This document shows, in pieces, positions 22,131 through 33,700 of a DNA stretch of 64,000 nucleotides (its first letter is position 1; each line of letters opens with the position of its first letter). The notes beneath the pieces are model-generated. The model was not told where the DNA came from, made no database searches, and worked only from the letters and a program-made list of their open reading frames with translations. The DNA is taken from the NCBI GenBank assembly GCA_964016985.1, contig OZ024826.1, positions 60,775,012 to 60,839,011 of the forward strand, written 5' to 3'. Made by a program: the position numbers and the translations under genes. Origin of the DNA: Anodontia alba. Taxonomy: Eukaryota > Mollusca > Bivalvia > Lucinida > Lucinidae.

Positions 22131-22132
22131 AA

Positions 22133-22192
22133 CCGTGCATTAACCGGCGAAAAGCCGTGTATTACCAAAACAATTCACACGGAGTTAATGCA
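22133..22192. repeat. Inverted repeat CCGTGCATTAAC
   Basis: CCGTGCATTAAC is mirrored by GTTAATGCACGG about 36 bases later, with an inner ACACGG/CCGTGT pair. Probably the core of a small MITE. Confidence 0.6.
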
Positions 22193-22417
22193 CGGCTACG
22201 CAACTTTCAATATGACCATACCGAGGCCACATATTTGCTGCCCTTACGAGACGTGTACTGCCCGGCCCTAGAACGAGCATAGTCCATGGAAATTACGTTC
22301 GCGAGACATCGGTGAAAAGGCGAAACAAAATAGTGCAAGAAATAACGCGAAATGTAGCAAATGTTTTCAGTTTTTATTCAATAATAGCGATTGAACATGT
22401 TTTTTTTTTTCAATGCA

Positions 22418-22515
22418 TTAACATTCGCCAGGTCCCTTGGGAGGTGTTGAAAACCGCGGCCTTCGGCCTCGGTTTTCAATACCTCCCACGGGACCTGGCA
22501 AATGTTGAAGCATGA
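22418..22515. mobile_element. Near-perfect 98-bp palindrome (MITE-P)
   Basis: Both arms contain ATTCGCCAGGTCCC, GGGAGGTGTTGAAAACCG and meet at GGCCTTCGGCC (about 22461-22471); only a few mismatches. Three overlapping spurious ORFs arise from it. Non-coding. Confidence 0.8.
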
Positions 22516-22874
22516 AAAACCATGTTTGATCCCTATAATGGCAAGACAGCAGGGCACCCTTATAACTACTTGCAAAAGAGAAAAACCGCCTTGGAACGGT
22601 TAGCAGAAACAATCACTTGGTGGAAGGGACCTTAAACTAGTTTTACTCGACCGAAACCTACCCCTAAATACCGATGCAGATGTTACAAATATGTATTCGG
22701 TCTGCGTCGGGTCCTCCAGCCGACTTGCAAAACATTCCAACAAAAAAACAAATAATCACAACACTGCAGTGAAACAAAAAAGAGGGTTTCATCACATTCT
22801 GAAGCCAGAGCGAAAGGAAACCACCAGCTGGATCCCGATGGTGCCGACGGTAGATACCAATAGTCAGGTACTAA

Positions 22875-23159
22875 CCGTCTCCATAGCGCAGTCGGAAAAC
22901 ATTTGACTGCATATCCAGGGGTCGCTAGTTCAAAACGCAGCTCGGTCATATAATTTTCGTGGGGATTAATCATGAAATCATTTCTACAGTCATTTTGGCA
23001 CTCACGCTATTTTTAAGAAGGGCAGTTGTAAGTTACTGGCAAATACTATTCGTCAAAGCATCTAGAGGACTCAGTCTGTCCAGGAAAAGTATAAGTAGAT
23101 TAACCGACCGGCTCGACATGACCTGTTGACTTAGCCGTAAAACTCCAACTCAAAACCAA
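22875..23159 (+). mobile_element. tRNA-headed SINE, near full length
   Basis: The head is tRNA-like: A-box TAGCGCAGTCGG, an anticodon-arm-like TTTGACTGCATATCCAG, and a degenerate B-box GCTAGTTCAAAACG. A body of about 150 bp follows (ATCATGAAATCATTT, GAGGACTCAGTCTGTCCAGG), then the tail ACCGACCGGCTCGACATGACC, GTTGACTTAGCCG and TAAAACTCCAACTCAAAACC. The head looks tRNA-Cys-like (GCA in the better copy at 45325). Confidence 0.75.
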
Positions 23160-24069
23160 TCTTCTAAAACAGATTTAAGAAGGAGTCGTGAATCAGTCTT
23201 AGGCCCAATTTACCGCCGTGCTAGTAAAGTAGGGATGGGGCGGCAATTATCAATCATGATTTGGTTAGACCCATACATAGCATTCAAACTGTAATCTATC
23301 CCTTTGTAACGATTAACAGTCTTTATGAATTGTTCCAAAATATTAATGTTACTAACAATCTTCCTGACAGTCCTCCTGAAATTTTCAAACTAAGTTCCCG
23401 TAAAATCCGGGTTCCGATACAAGTGTTTTAGGCCAACGTTATATTTGGAAATAAATTCAGAATTACGGCGATAAAACCTAGAAAATGTGATCAGCATATT
23501 ATGATAACGATATCTCTTTTTTAGAAGTTTCAATGTTATTCCGATAATTAAATTCACTGACATGAATAGATGCTCTAGCCAAACCAATAAGCTGAGAAAC
23601 GCAGCTCGAGGGATCATCCGCTTGTCATAAATTTTAGTAGAGATTATATAATTAGATATTGATAAATTTAAATCCAGAAATGGAGACTCTGTATTTAGAT
23701 AAATGTCAAATGATAATGATCACTTTAAAGTAAATCATCTAAACAGTGTGAAGTTGAATTGAATTTTTCAATAACATCCGCTTGACTTTCATGAGAAAGG
23801 GACATAAATTAAAACAATCTGCAGCAACCGCTACACTGTTAGCAGAGGTATATGTTTTTGGTCTGCAAGGTTGAAAGCTTTATAATATTTATGTTTAGTT
23901 TCATTTTCAGTTATCGACGCACTTTACGCAGACTGCGGTCTGCATTAGATAATACACAGGTTAACTGATATTATATTAGCAGACGCAACAAAAAATACCG
24001 TCACTTCTGCAACTTAGGATATGTTATTAAATAATGTAGCAATGAAAATCTCGCTCTTACAAAAATAGA
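23160..24069. other. Unassigned AT-rich sequence
   Basis: No gene or clear repeat recognised. Confidence 0.4.
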
Positions 24070-25960
24070 TAATATTTTAAATGTAAACATCAGTTGTACA
24101 TAACAGTAGAGCTATAAATTACCAACACCAGTCACTTGCATTGTGTAACACACCTATCTGAAATGTATACATTAGTTATACACAATCGAAGAGCTAGAAA
24201 TCACCAGCAGTCGAGGCGGTTCTAACGAGTACCAACAATCTATGTTTTGAGCAGAAATATGAAAATATCAGAGTTTTTTTATCTGAAAATGTTCAGTTTT
24301 TGGAGGTGAAATTTTCTATTTGAATAGGCGTGTTTTCGTAATGAATTGCGTAATGTTAACACACCTATGTAAAATGTATTCATCAGTTTTAACACTAGAG
24401 CGGAGCTACAAATCACCAGTACCAGTCATTTGCATTATGTTTACGCACCCACATGAAATGTATACATCAGTGTTACACAACAGTAGAGCTATAAATCACA
24501 AGTACATTTCACTTGCATTATCTTTACACACCAATATGAAATATATACATCAATGGTACACAATAGTTGAGCTATAAATCACTAGTACCTGTCGCTTGTT
24601 TTTTTTTTTTAAACACACCCATGTGAAATGTATTTATCAGTGTTAATTAATAGCGGGGCTTAACATCACCAGCATCAGTCTCTTGCCTTAGGACATGTTA
24701 TTAAACAATGTAAATAATGTTTACACACCTATATGACATGTAAACATCAGCGTTACACAATAGTGAAGCTATAAATCACCAAGACTAGTCACATGCATTA
24801 TGTTAACACACCTATGATAAATGTTACGTCAGTTTTACACAATTGTAGAGCTATTAATCACTAGTAACTGTCGCTTGCATTATAACACACCTATGTGAAA
24901 TGTATACATCAGCGTTACATAACAGTGGAGCTATAAATCAAAAGCACCAGTCACTTGCATTATGTTAACGCACCTATGTGAAATATATACATCAGTGTTA
25001 TATAACAGTAGAACTATAAATCACAAGCACAAGTCACTTGCATTATGCTAACACATCGATATTAAATGTAGACATCAGTGTTACATAATAGTGGAGCTAT
25101 AACTTACAAGCACCAGTCACTTGCATAATGTTACACCGTTTTACACAATAGTAGAGTTATAATTGCCAGTAGCTGTCGCTTGCATTATGTTAACACACCT
25201 ATGTGCAATGTACCTTAGTTTTACACAATAGTAGAGCTATACAACACCAACATCAGTACATTGCATTATGTTAACACAACTATCTGAAATGCATACATTA
25301 GTTTTACACAATAATAGAGTTATTAATCACCAGTACCTATCGTTTGCATTATATTAACATACCTTTGTGAAATGTTTACATCAGTGTTACACAATAGTGG
25401 ACCTATAAATCACCAGTACCTATCGCTTGCATTATGTTCACACACCTCTGTGAAATGTATGCATCAGTGTTACATAACAGTGGAACATTAAATCACCAGT
25501 ATCAGTCACTTGCATGATGTTAACACACCTTTGTGAAATGTTTACATCAGTGTTACATAACACTGGAGCTATAAATCACCAGTATCAGTCACTTGCATGA
25601 TGTTAACACACCTTTGTGAAATGCATACATCAGGTTTACACAATAGTAGAGCTATAAATCATTAGCAACGCTCATTTGCATTATGTTAACACAACTATGT
25701 GAGATATATACATCAGTTTTACACAAAAGTAGAGCTATAAATCACCAGCACCAATACTTTGCATTATATCAACACAACTATGTGAGATGTATACATCAGT
25801 TTTACAAAAAAAAGAGGAGCTATAAATCACCAGTACCCGTCGCTTGCATTATGTTAACACACTTATGTGCAATGTATACATCAGTGTTACACAAATGTGG
25901 AGCTATAAACCACCAGCACCAGTCACTTGCATCATGTTAACATGTCTATGTGAAATGAAA
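24070..25960 (+). repeat. 83-bp satellite array, about 21 units
   Basis: Consensus order per unit: CAGTCACTTGCATTATGTTA, ACACACCTATGTGAAATG, TATACATCAGTGTTACACAA, TAGTAGAGCTATAAATCACC. Measured steps are 82 and 84 bp. Units differ at about 10-20% of positions. One unit is interrupted by half of a MITE-A (24211-24343) and another by a T run (24600-24610). ORFs within it are not genes. Confidence 0.93.
24211..24343 (+). mobile_element. Half MITE-A inside the satellite
   Basis: Begins at the very centre of the MITE-A palindrome (TCGAGGCGGTTCTAACGAG) and runs to the right end TTTTCGTAATG. Satellite sequence lies on both sides. The left half is absent. Confidence 0.85.
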
Positions 25961-26047
25961 TCCAGTCCATTGCTTTTGATAAGGCACGTTTTTTCCAACC
26001 ATAATGTTGTGATAATTGTCTTATTTCTCCACAGAAACATATATGTT

Positions 26048-26293
26048 ATGGATACTTATAAGTTGTGGCTCGTGATAATATTTATCTGGACATCCCTCTT
26101 ACCTTGTACCCACCAAACATACCACGCCCCAACAATATTCTTTCGAAAGGAAGTTATTAAGACACACTGTGCTTATTGGCTAATGCTTATTATACATTGT
26201 AATAGACGTTCTTACTGTACGGACTCACAAAATGATCAGTCAAATGTGAAAGACCATGCAATATATTGTATATACTACTATGTTATACAATAA
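26048..26293 (+). CDS. Weak candidate: 81-residue ORF with signal-peptide-like start
   Basis: From an ATG with G at -3 and +4, the frame reads MDTYKLWLVIIFIWTSLL followed by PCTHQ, which has the n-region, hydrophobic core and small/polar cleavage region of a secretion signal. The remaining about 58 residues hold four cysteines (C41, C51, C57, C74). It lies between two tandem arrays. The DNA just before and over the ATG (TTTCTCCACAGAAAC, then ATATATGTTATGG) resembles the inner arm of decayed MITE-A relatives near 40640 and 60575, so the start may be transposon-derived and the ORF accidental. No family recognised. Confidence 0.15.
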   Translation: MDTYKLWLVIIFIWTSLLPCTHQTYHAPTIFFRKEVIKTHCAYWLMLIIHCNRRSYCTDSQNDQSNVKDHAIYCIYYYVIQ

Positions 26294-26589
26294 CATAGTG
26301 AAAACCGGTGATTTTAATGATATTACAAGAATTCCGCGGAAGGCGTCATTGCACCTGCTGGGGCAAAAGTCAGAGGAGCCACAATCAGAACGTGGTTATT
26401 AAATAAGTTTATTTCATTCTTAGCAGTGCTTAGTTGGAAAACTGGGCTGAAAAAAATGTAGACAAAGTGCCTAGTGGGGCACATATATTCCAGGCCAGTG
26501 CCATTCCCTCTAATGGCTATATCTTCAGCACTGACTTTTCGTATTATACAGCACAATGATAATGGAACGTCGACGTAAAATGTGTAAAA

Positions 26590-27690
26590 GTCACTGGAGC
26601 GTGAATTATAGGTCAAGGTCACGGGTCAAGGTACCTGCTAATTCAGTACATCAAGGAGAAGCACTATGCAAGGTATGGTGGTTGTAGGCCTTATAGTTGA
26701 GGAGTTTATGCAAGGAAGGTGGTTGTAGGCCTTATAGTTGAGAAGTTATCAAACATCAACGTAAAATGTGTCAAATATAGGTCAAGGTTACTGGGTCAAG
26801 GTACCTGCCAAGCCAGTGCAATGAGGTGAAGCAGTTTGCAAGGTTTAGTGGTTGTAGGTCTTATATTTGAGGAGATGCCGAACATCAACAAAAAAGTCAC
26901 CGGAGTGCAAAATATAGGTCAAGGCCATCAGGTCATGGTACCTGCCGAGTCAGTACATCGAGAAGAAGCACTATATAAGGTTTGGTGGTTGAAGGCCTTA
27001 CAGTTGAGGACATATGGAAGGGTGACGTAAAAGGTGTAAAAGTCAATGGAGTGCAAAATATAGGTCAAGGTCACCCAGTCAAGGTACCTGCGGTGTCCGT
27101 ACATTGAGGAAAAGCACTATGCAAGGTTTGATGGTTGTAGGCCTTATAGTTGAGGAGATATTGAACGTCGACGTAAAATATGTAAAAGGCACTGGAATGC
27201 AAAATATAGGTCAAGGTCACCGGGTCAAGATACCTGCCGAGTCAGTACATCTAGGAGAAGCACTATGCAAGGTTTGGTGGCTAGAGGTCTTACACTTGAG
27301 GAGATCTGGAACGTTGACGTAAATTATGTCAAAGTCACTGCAGCCAAAATATAGGTCAAGGTCACCAGGTCAAGGTATCTGCCTAGTCAGCACATTGAGA
27401 AGAAGCACTTTGCAAGGTTTGATGGTTGTAGGCCTTAAAGTTGAGGGGATATCGAACGTCGACGCAAAATGTGTTAAAGTCATTGGAGCGCAAAAATATA
27501 GGTCAAGGACACCAGGTCAAGGTACCTGCAGAGTCAGTACATATAGGAGAAGCACTATGCAAGGTTTGGTAATTGTACGCCCTATAGTTGAGAAGATCTG
27601 GAACGTCAACGTAAATTGTGTCAAAGTCAATGGAGCGCAAAATATAGGTCAAGGTCACTTGGTCAATGTACCTGCCAAGTCAGGAGGTCA
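26590..27690 (+). repeat. 146-bp tandem repeat, about 8 units, with AGGTCAAGGTCA
   Basis: Each unit has AGGTCAAGGTCA-C, GGGTCAAGGTACCTGCC, CAGTACAT, GAGAAGCACTATGCAAGGTT, TGGTTGTAGGCCTTA, GTTGAGGAGAT and GACGTAAAATGTGT. The exact 12-mer is at 26610, 27062, 27208, 27353 and 27646; one- or two-base variants are at 26779, 26916 and 27500. Later steps are 145-147 bp. Confidence 0.93.
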
Positions 27691-28175
27691 GGGAGATGTG
27701 TCATGCAAGGTTTGATGGTTGTTTAGCCTTGTAGTTGATTAGAATACTAACTTTGACATAAATGTCGAACTTCGACATAACAGAACTGTTAACAGACGGA
27801 CAGACGGACGGACGAACGGACAGACGAATGGAAAAGCGGGCACCTAGGTCGCAGAGTCGGGAGGTCAGGGAGATGTTTCATGCAAGGTTTCATGGTTGTT
27901 TAGTCTTGTAGTTGATTAGAATACTAACTTTGACATAAATGTCGAACCGACATAAATGTTGACAGACGGACAGACGAACGAACAGATGAACGGAAAAGCA
28001 GACGCCTATGTCGCAAAATCAGGAGGTCAGGGAGATGTTTCATGCAAGGTTTGATGGTTGTTTAGTCTTGTAGTTGATTAGAATACTAACTTTGACATAA
28101 ATGTCAAACGTCGACATAAATGTTGACAGATGGACGGACGGACGGGCGGACGGAAAATCGGACGCCTATATCGCA
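27690..28175 (+). repeat. About 160-bp tandem repeat, three units, with GACR runs
   Basis: Each unit reads CAGGAGGTCAGGGAGATGT, CATGCAAGGTTTGATGG, GTAGTTGATTAGAATACTAA, TTTGACATAAATGTC, then a run of GACA/GACG tetranucleotides (about 27793, 27962, 28127). CATGCAAGGTTTGATGGTTG is shared with the adjoining 146-bp repeat, so the two arrays probably derive from one another. Confidence 0.88.
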
Positions 28176-28320
28176 TCTTGCTACAAGCAGGTGCGATGAA
28201 AAATCTTTCATTTCTGTTGGTGTTGTGTATTATATAAATGTATCCCTGTGGACTTTAAAATCAACGTTATTAGTATTGTAAAAAGGCAACGACATAGATG
28301 TAGAAACACGTGTATACTGT

Positions 28321-28410
28321 GGGGAACGGACAATAGCCCACTGGACAAAAATAGCCCACTGTACAATAGCCCACTGCTAAATTTGGCAGGGAGAACAATA
28401 GCCCACTGCT
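28321..28410 (+). repeat. Short tandem repeat ACAATAGCCCACTG
   Basis: Four copies of (A/C)AATAGCCCACTG(G/T/C) at irregular spacing of about 19-37 bases. Confidence 0.75.
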
Positions 28411-28796
28411 TATCAAAAAGGATTCAAAATTCATATTTTGAACATTTTCGTGAGAAAGTACCCACTTGGGATTTAAAATCCAACCAATATCTTACTATTT
28501 TTACCTTTGAGGTATTTTCCGTACAGGACATTAGTAGTTAGGGAATGTTAAAGTAAGTTCCTATTATGAAAACAAAAAATGAAAATTTCTGTCCACCTGA
28601 ATTGGAGCAGGGGGAGTGTGTGTGTGTGTGAGGGGGTGGGGGGGCTTTTGTCCTACTAGACTTGAAGTTTTTCAAAGTACTTTAGATACATAATTTATGT
28701 TTTACATTATTACGAAAAATATATTAAATGAGTATTTTTTATGCATTTTCATCATGAAAATTAATTTATGTGTGAAAATGACTGGTGTTTTCACAA

Positions 28797-29101
28797 TCTA
28801 AATACTGTCAAATCTGATGAAATAAAAAGTACATATCTATTATACATATTTATTGTTGAATGAACGTTATAGCCTTAACATTTTCATGAGCACATTAAAT
28901 ATAGAATGAGATATTTGTCAAATTGCATTGTTTTTGAAAAAAAAATAATATAAATAATATTACAGAATTCTACTAGTGTATAATATCAAATCTGCTGCAA
29001 TATGCAATACATATTTATTGTTGAATGAAGGTTTCAACAATAATATTTTCTTGGGCACATTAAATATAGAATGAGAAATTTGTCAAATTTCATTGTTTTG
29101 A
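28797..29101 (+). repeat. Direct duplication of about 135 bp
   Basis: 28797-28935 and 28966-29101 share TCAAATCTG(A/C)TG, TACATATTTATTGTTGAATG, CACATTAAATATAGAATGAG and ATTTGTCAAATT. Confidence 0.75.
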
Positions 29102-30236
29102 TAAGAATTTAATACAAACCTTATTATGTCATAATGTTGTAAGTGCAAACGAAATTCACATGCACATAAATCTTCTGGTTTAAAATAGTATAAATAGACG
29201 ATTATACAAAATTAAAATGAAACTTGCCATTTCTTCCAGGTGTTTAATTGTATTAATATTTTCATAACTTTTGGGCATTTTTTCTCAAGTTTATAGTAAC
29301 ACATTTCGAGTTTTAGGTTTTTCGAGTTTAGTCTCAAATTGACATTCTCGAATTTTAAGTTGTCTTCCTTTTTATGTTTTGTTTCAAGTAAGTATTTGCT
29401 ATTTCAAAATTGGTTAGACTTCAACATCTTGCAACATTTTAAAAGTTGACTATAGGTTGTCAAAATCAACAATTTACATCATTGATTAAATATACGAGTC
29501 GTAAATAATTATTTCAAAAAAGGTAAGAGAAAAGTCAGAATCAGTTTGACAATGTCAAAACAATGACCACAAGAAAGAAAATGAACATGATTATTACCCA
29601 GTTATTTGATAAACTAGTCATTTAAACCCAAGGACCATTTTTACTGAGCAACAATAATGCTGAAAAATGACAGAAGTCGAGTGTCATTTAACATTAACAA
29701 ATTTTCATCTGTCCGTACAAATGAGTTTGTTTAAGGAGTAGTGAAATAGGAAGAGTCTAATGAAACCTGAAATTAGCAGTAAGTTTGAAATGATCTATAT
29801 GTTTCTATCTTTAGATTTCTTTTTGTTTCCTTTGTTCGAATTTCAAGTATAGTGTTTGAAGAAGCAACTAAACCTCGTTAGAATTCCTGTCCATTTTTAT
29901 CAAGTTTTTCGAGATAAAATTACTTTATGTTTGTAATTTGTAGCACCATTAGAATTAAGGGCACGGTTTCACTAGAGTAAAACTAGTTTGAGCCACCAAC
30001 ACCAGCCTACTTGTCTCTCCAGTAGTGTTTCTTTAAATACTTCGGCAAGGGCATGAAATATACCTATTGTCTTTAATCGACGTCCTTTTTATATGTCGCT
30101 CTCTTTGTATGTGCGCCTTCGATACTTTTTATATCTATGACAAACGAAACGACTTTGATTTTGATATCGTAAATTTACTGTTATTTGACGATGACTTTCT
30201 AAATGCTTCGGGGAGTCAGTAAGTAACCAGCCTACC
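29102..30236. other. Unassigned AT-rich sequence
   Basis: No gene or repeat recognised up to the mariner fragment. Confidence 0.4.
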
Positions 30237-30580
30237 TTACTTGCGTTTGAGAACGATCTCTTCTTTTCCTACGTAATTACCCTCCAGCATAGTACATTTT
30301 GGCTCAATGGTGTTGAATTGAAGAAGCCCTCTGCGTTAACCCACGCCTCAACTGCTGCCTTGACTTCTTCATCTTGTTTGTAAAATCGGGAACAAAAAGT
30401 AATCAGTAGGTGCTAACTCAGGCGAATCAGTAAATGTGCTATTATTACATATCCGTTTCGCTCTGCAGCATCCATATACACACCTTGTGTGTGTATATTC
30501 CTGTATTGTCTTGCTGAAGACAAGGTGTAGGATTGAGCCGTCATTGAGTCTGTTGCAACCTTTCAGGCTTTCTATTTGAA
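30237..30580 (-). pseudogene. Decayed mariner-type transposase, C-terminal fragment
   Basis: On the minus strand the peptide SPELAPTDYFLFPILQ (about 30420-30370) matches the conserved mariner block around (Y)SPDLAPSDYFLFP. About 45 codons upstream, in another frame, is QDNTGIYTHKVC, which corresponds to the QDN block holding the second catalytic aspartate. Downstream, in shifted frames, are DEEVKAAVEAW and then PKCTMLEGNYVGKEEIV ending at a TAA (30239-30237), which match the C-terminal WxKCIxLxGxYVEK region. The pieces lie in the right order but need at least three frame changes, and some alternative frames have stops, so the copy is dead. The first catalytic aspartate region was not found. 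A C-run and an AC microsatellite adjoin the upstream side. Confidence 0.7.
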
Positions 30581-30614
30581 GAGCTATTACCCCCCCCCCT
30601 TCCCCAACCCTCCA

Positions 30615-30615
<1 letters not shown>

Positions 30616-30646
<31 letters not shown>
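30616..30646 (+). repeat. (AC)n microsatellite with adjacent C run
   Basis: An AC run follows a C run at 30591-30599. It produces a spurious minus-strand Val-Cys ORF fused to the mariner fragment. Confidence 0.85.
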
Positions 30647-30699
30647 GACCCAGCACACACACGCACACCGATGAATACAAGTAAAATCGAATAAAATCA

Positions 30700-31418
30700 G
30701 ACGCAAACGTTTGTTGATTACGTCTAAACGTACAAAACTATCGAGGAGAGAAAAGACAGACAGACAGAGGGAGACAGATAGAAAGAGAGATAGAGTATAA
30801 TAATGCCGTCACATTTTGTTAGCATCAAGCAAGAGCGTTTTGTTTCTCAGACAACACTAAATACAATTATTGTTTGATAATTTTATATCTGTTTACACGA
30901 ATCACTAAGCATCCACACACATGTGTTCTTGGGGAGTGAAAGTTACGTATGCTTTAAAGGATAAACTTACATTAAGAACATAAAACAGTACCGACTTCTG
31001 AAGCAAATCGGCGAGTGCGCGGCTTTGCTTCTGAGTACCATGTATCAAATGTATCACTAATAATAATAACCACCGACACAGATCATTAAACCTGATAATC
31101 CTTGGTGTTTAAGGGACGTTTTAACTTTCCGAAGCCGCAAATAGGATTAAAAAATCTAGTCTATGGTGGCAGAATGTTAAACCGCTTTAGACAGACTGTG
31201 GTCTGATAATGGATCGGCGAAGGATTTTAGTGGTCAGACTATTATGACGTATGCATCTGAGCCTTCATTATTCGCAATAGCATTGCTAATTTAAACGCAA
31301 CTTGTTTCTCTTGGTAAGGCCCGTGTTATCTGTTTGTCACTCAGGGTATCATGGTGCTATTCAATTAGCATGTTAAACAACTTCTTACATTACAGTTAGT
31401 TTATATCTCCGTGATATA
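30700..31418. other. Unassigned sequence
   Basis: A purine-rich GACAGA/GAGA stretch at about 30755-30795; no gene recognised. Confidence 0.4.
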
Positions 31419-31616
31419 TTAACCCTCGTCCTGCTGAACCGGGATATGTCCTGCCTTTGAAAACAGTGTAGATCCAGATCAGAGGCCAACTGATCTGGAT
31501 CTGCACTGTTTGCTATTAAATATGTGAATTTATATCATCAATATCAAGTAATCTGATTGGCTGAAAATTTAGAAATGGGTGTGGCATCTTAATTCATTCA
31601 GCAGGACAAGAGTTAA
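31419..31616 (+). mobile_element. MITE-G copy 3 (TTAA ends)
   Basis: TTAACCCTCGTCCTGCTGAA to TTCAGCAGGACAAGAGTTAA: the best-preserved inverted ends of the family. Internal hairpin GATCCAGATCAGAGG/CCAACTGATCTGGATC. Confidence 0.9.
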
Positions 31617-33420
31617 TCAAATAGTCTGCAGCATCAGACTAGAGGCAATTGATTATATAATCATTATTTACAACTAAACGGTACATCGCGTCTGTCATTC
31701 AGTTGCTTATTTAATGATCCTCCAATTTATTCAGCTTTTGAAATCAATGGTTCTGCCAAGTTAAAAGCAATGTTATAAATATATCTGATATACAAGCCCT
31801 GTGCAATAGATCTTTTTGATGAAACATAAACCAACTTAAACTGATAATTATGTCTTTGGCGAAGGTGGTGTGGGCGAAAGAGGAATTCCAAATTCAGAAA
31901 CTTAGTAGAAATAGGAGTTTATTACCTTTATGGTGTATTATTTAGTAGAACAGTCGTCTTTCAGCATGTTATTGAACTTATTCCACTTGCATGCATATTT
32001 CTTCAGTCTAGTCTCGTCATATACATGAGCTTACTTGAGTTCAGCGAAACTGTGTCTTCTAGGCATATACAGAGAGCAGTTTGACCAAGGTATGTATTGT
32101 TCTTTAACAGACTCAGTGGACAGTGTAGAATGTATCAGCGAATCAACGAACAGCCAAGGTCCTGATAAGATTTTGTGAATATGAAGAATGGTGTGATTCT
32201 GTGCGTTTTGTATATGCTCGAATACATCTGTGCGCTAGAAACACTGTACGGAAAGATTCATTTGTGTATTTTGAGAAACAAACGAACTCAAAATAATGTC
32301 TGTGCAACCTATGCCTTCTTTCCAAGTGTATATATAGTGACAAGCAGGTTAGGCGGCATTTTCAGTATTATGCGATTGTTTTGAAATTTAATTATAACCA
32401 TGGTTTGAAAAGGTGGTAGTACATGTATACAGGTTACATAATTCCGACTGTCCGCCCGTCAGTCGTTTAGTCCGTACAGCGGATTCCGTCGGTCTGCTGT
32501 AACAATGTTCTGCCATTTATATCTTGACATTTTTTTAATCTGCAGCTTTCAAAGGCAACCTTTTAGATTTTTATTTTACTTCACTGCAGTAGGCGTCTTC
32601 CCGTGCTGCACCATAGTGCAGATTTGATTTTATTTCCTCTGGGATTATTGAGCCCATTCTGGTTATTTGGAAAATTGAAAACAGATTAAGCCAGTGGTAG
32701 AGGGCGTATACAGCCTCGCAAATTACATTGACGAAATAAAACGGAATGTCCGATTTTTGTTCTTTTGTGTGTATGTTTTTTGTTTGTTTGTTTGTTTGTT
32801 TTTTTTTTTTTGTTTGTTTTTTGTTGTTTTTTTTTTTTTTTTTTTTTTTTTTTTTCCTAAGGCATCCATTTAGATTTTTATTTGTATACATTCTAAGCTC
32901 AAAAAATAAAATCTGTTCTTTTTCTGTAATTGTTTCTTTCTCTCCTCATCGTACAATATGAATACTTTCGTCAGTTTTATTAGGATGCGAGCTGCAACCT
33001 AGAAACTCTGTAGATGTTACAACCTTGATCCCTTGTATCGTATGTCAGACAATGGTCTTGCTCAGCTTATTTGTTGCACTTTTATGGGTTTTTTTTTTTT
33101 TTTTTTTGTTTTGTTTTGTTTTTTTTTCTTTTTCCCCTTGTAATATAATAGGTAGCTATTCGTTACACAATAACAGGGATCGTGTATGTATCATGTACTA
33201 GCTTTCAAGGTTATTGCCAGTCCCTTTGCTAGGAAAAAAATGACAAACGTTTTACTAATGATACATAGGGAGAAAACGAGAATGAACAAATAAGCAACCA
33301 ATGCTATTGTTTAATACACAATGCAAAACATCATCTTTGTATCATCTATACTTTTGAGAAAATCTTGGAAAAAAGTCCTAATGAAATATAGGGATAAAAT
33401 AGACAAGAAATCTACCGAAT
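31617..33420. other. Mostly unassigned, with T and TTTG runs
   Basis: TTTG/T tracts at 32777-32855 and 33089-33127. A reversed repeat L fragment lies near 32590-32700 (GTGCAGATTTGATTTTATTT, GGGATTATTGAGCCCATTCT). No gene seen. Confidence 0.4.
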
Positions 33421-33700
33421 GGCTATGTCTCGACTGCTAATGGTGTTCGAGACACGGACCTAAACGCAAAGACTAAACATTGTTCAGTCAAACATGAAAA
33501 GAAGGACAAGGTCAGTAAAGATCGATGGCAGTTGGCAGGGATGTGTGTATGAAGTTTTATTGACCTAGAAGCCTTGGTGTTTGTAAAACGTGATAAACGC
33601 ATAAACTTAACATTGTTGACGCCGGCAACGCCAAACGCTAACGCCAACGACGCACCGGAAAGTAATCGCTATGTCGCCCCTGCTTTCTAAAGCAGTCGTG
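33421..33700. repeat. Interspersed repeat ending in (RACGCY)n
   Basis: Ends with GACGCCGGCAACGCCAAACG, CTAACGCCAACGACGC, similar to 37619-37668, followed by CTATGTCGCCCC. Confidence 0.4.

Noticed and set aside
25683..26047. Long reading frames through the 83-bp satellite
   Set aside because: Unit steps are 82-84 bp, so frames stay open only by chance over a few units; no family match.
26836..27715. Repetitive ORFs in the 146-bp tandem array
   Set aside because: The peptides simply repeat with the DNA unit and change frame between units.
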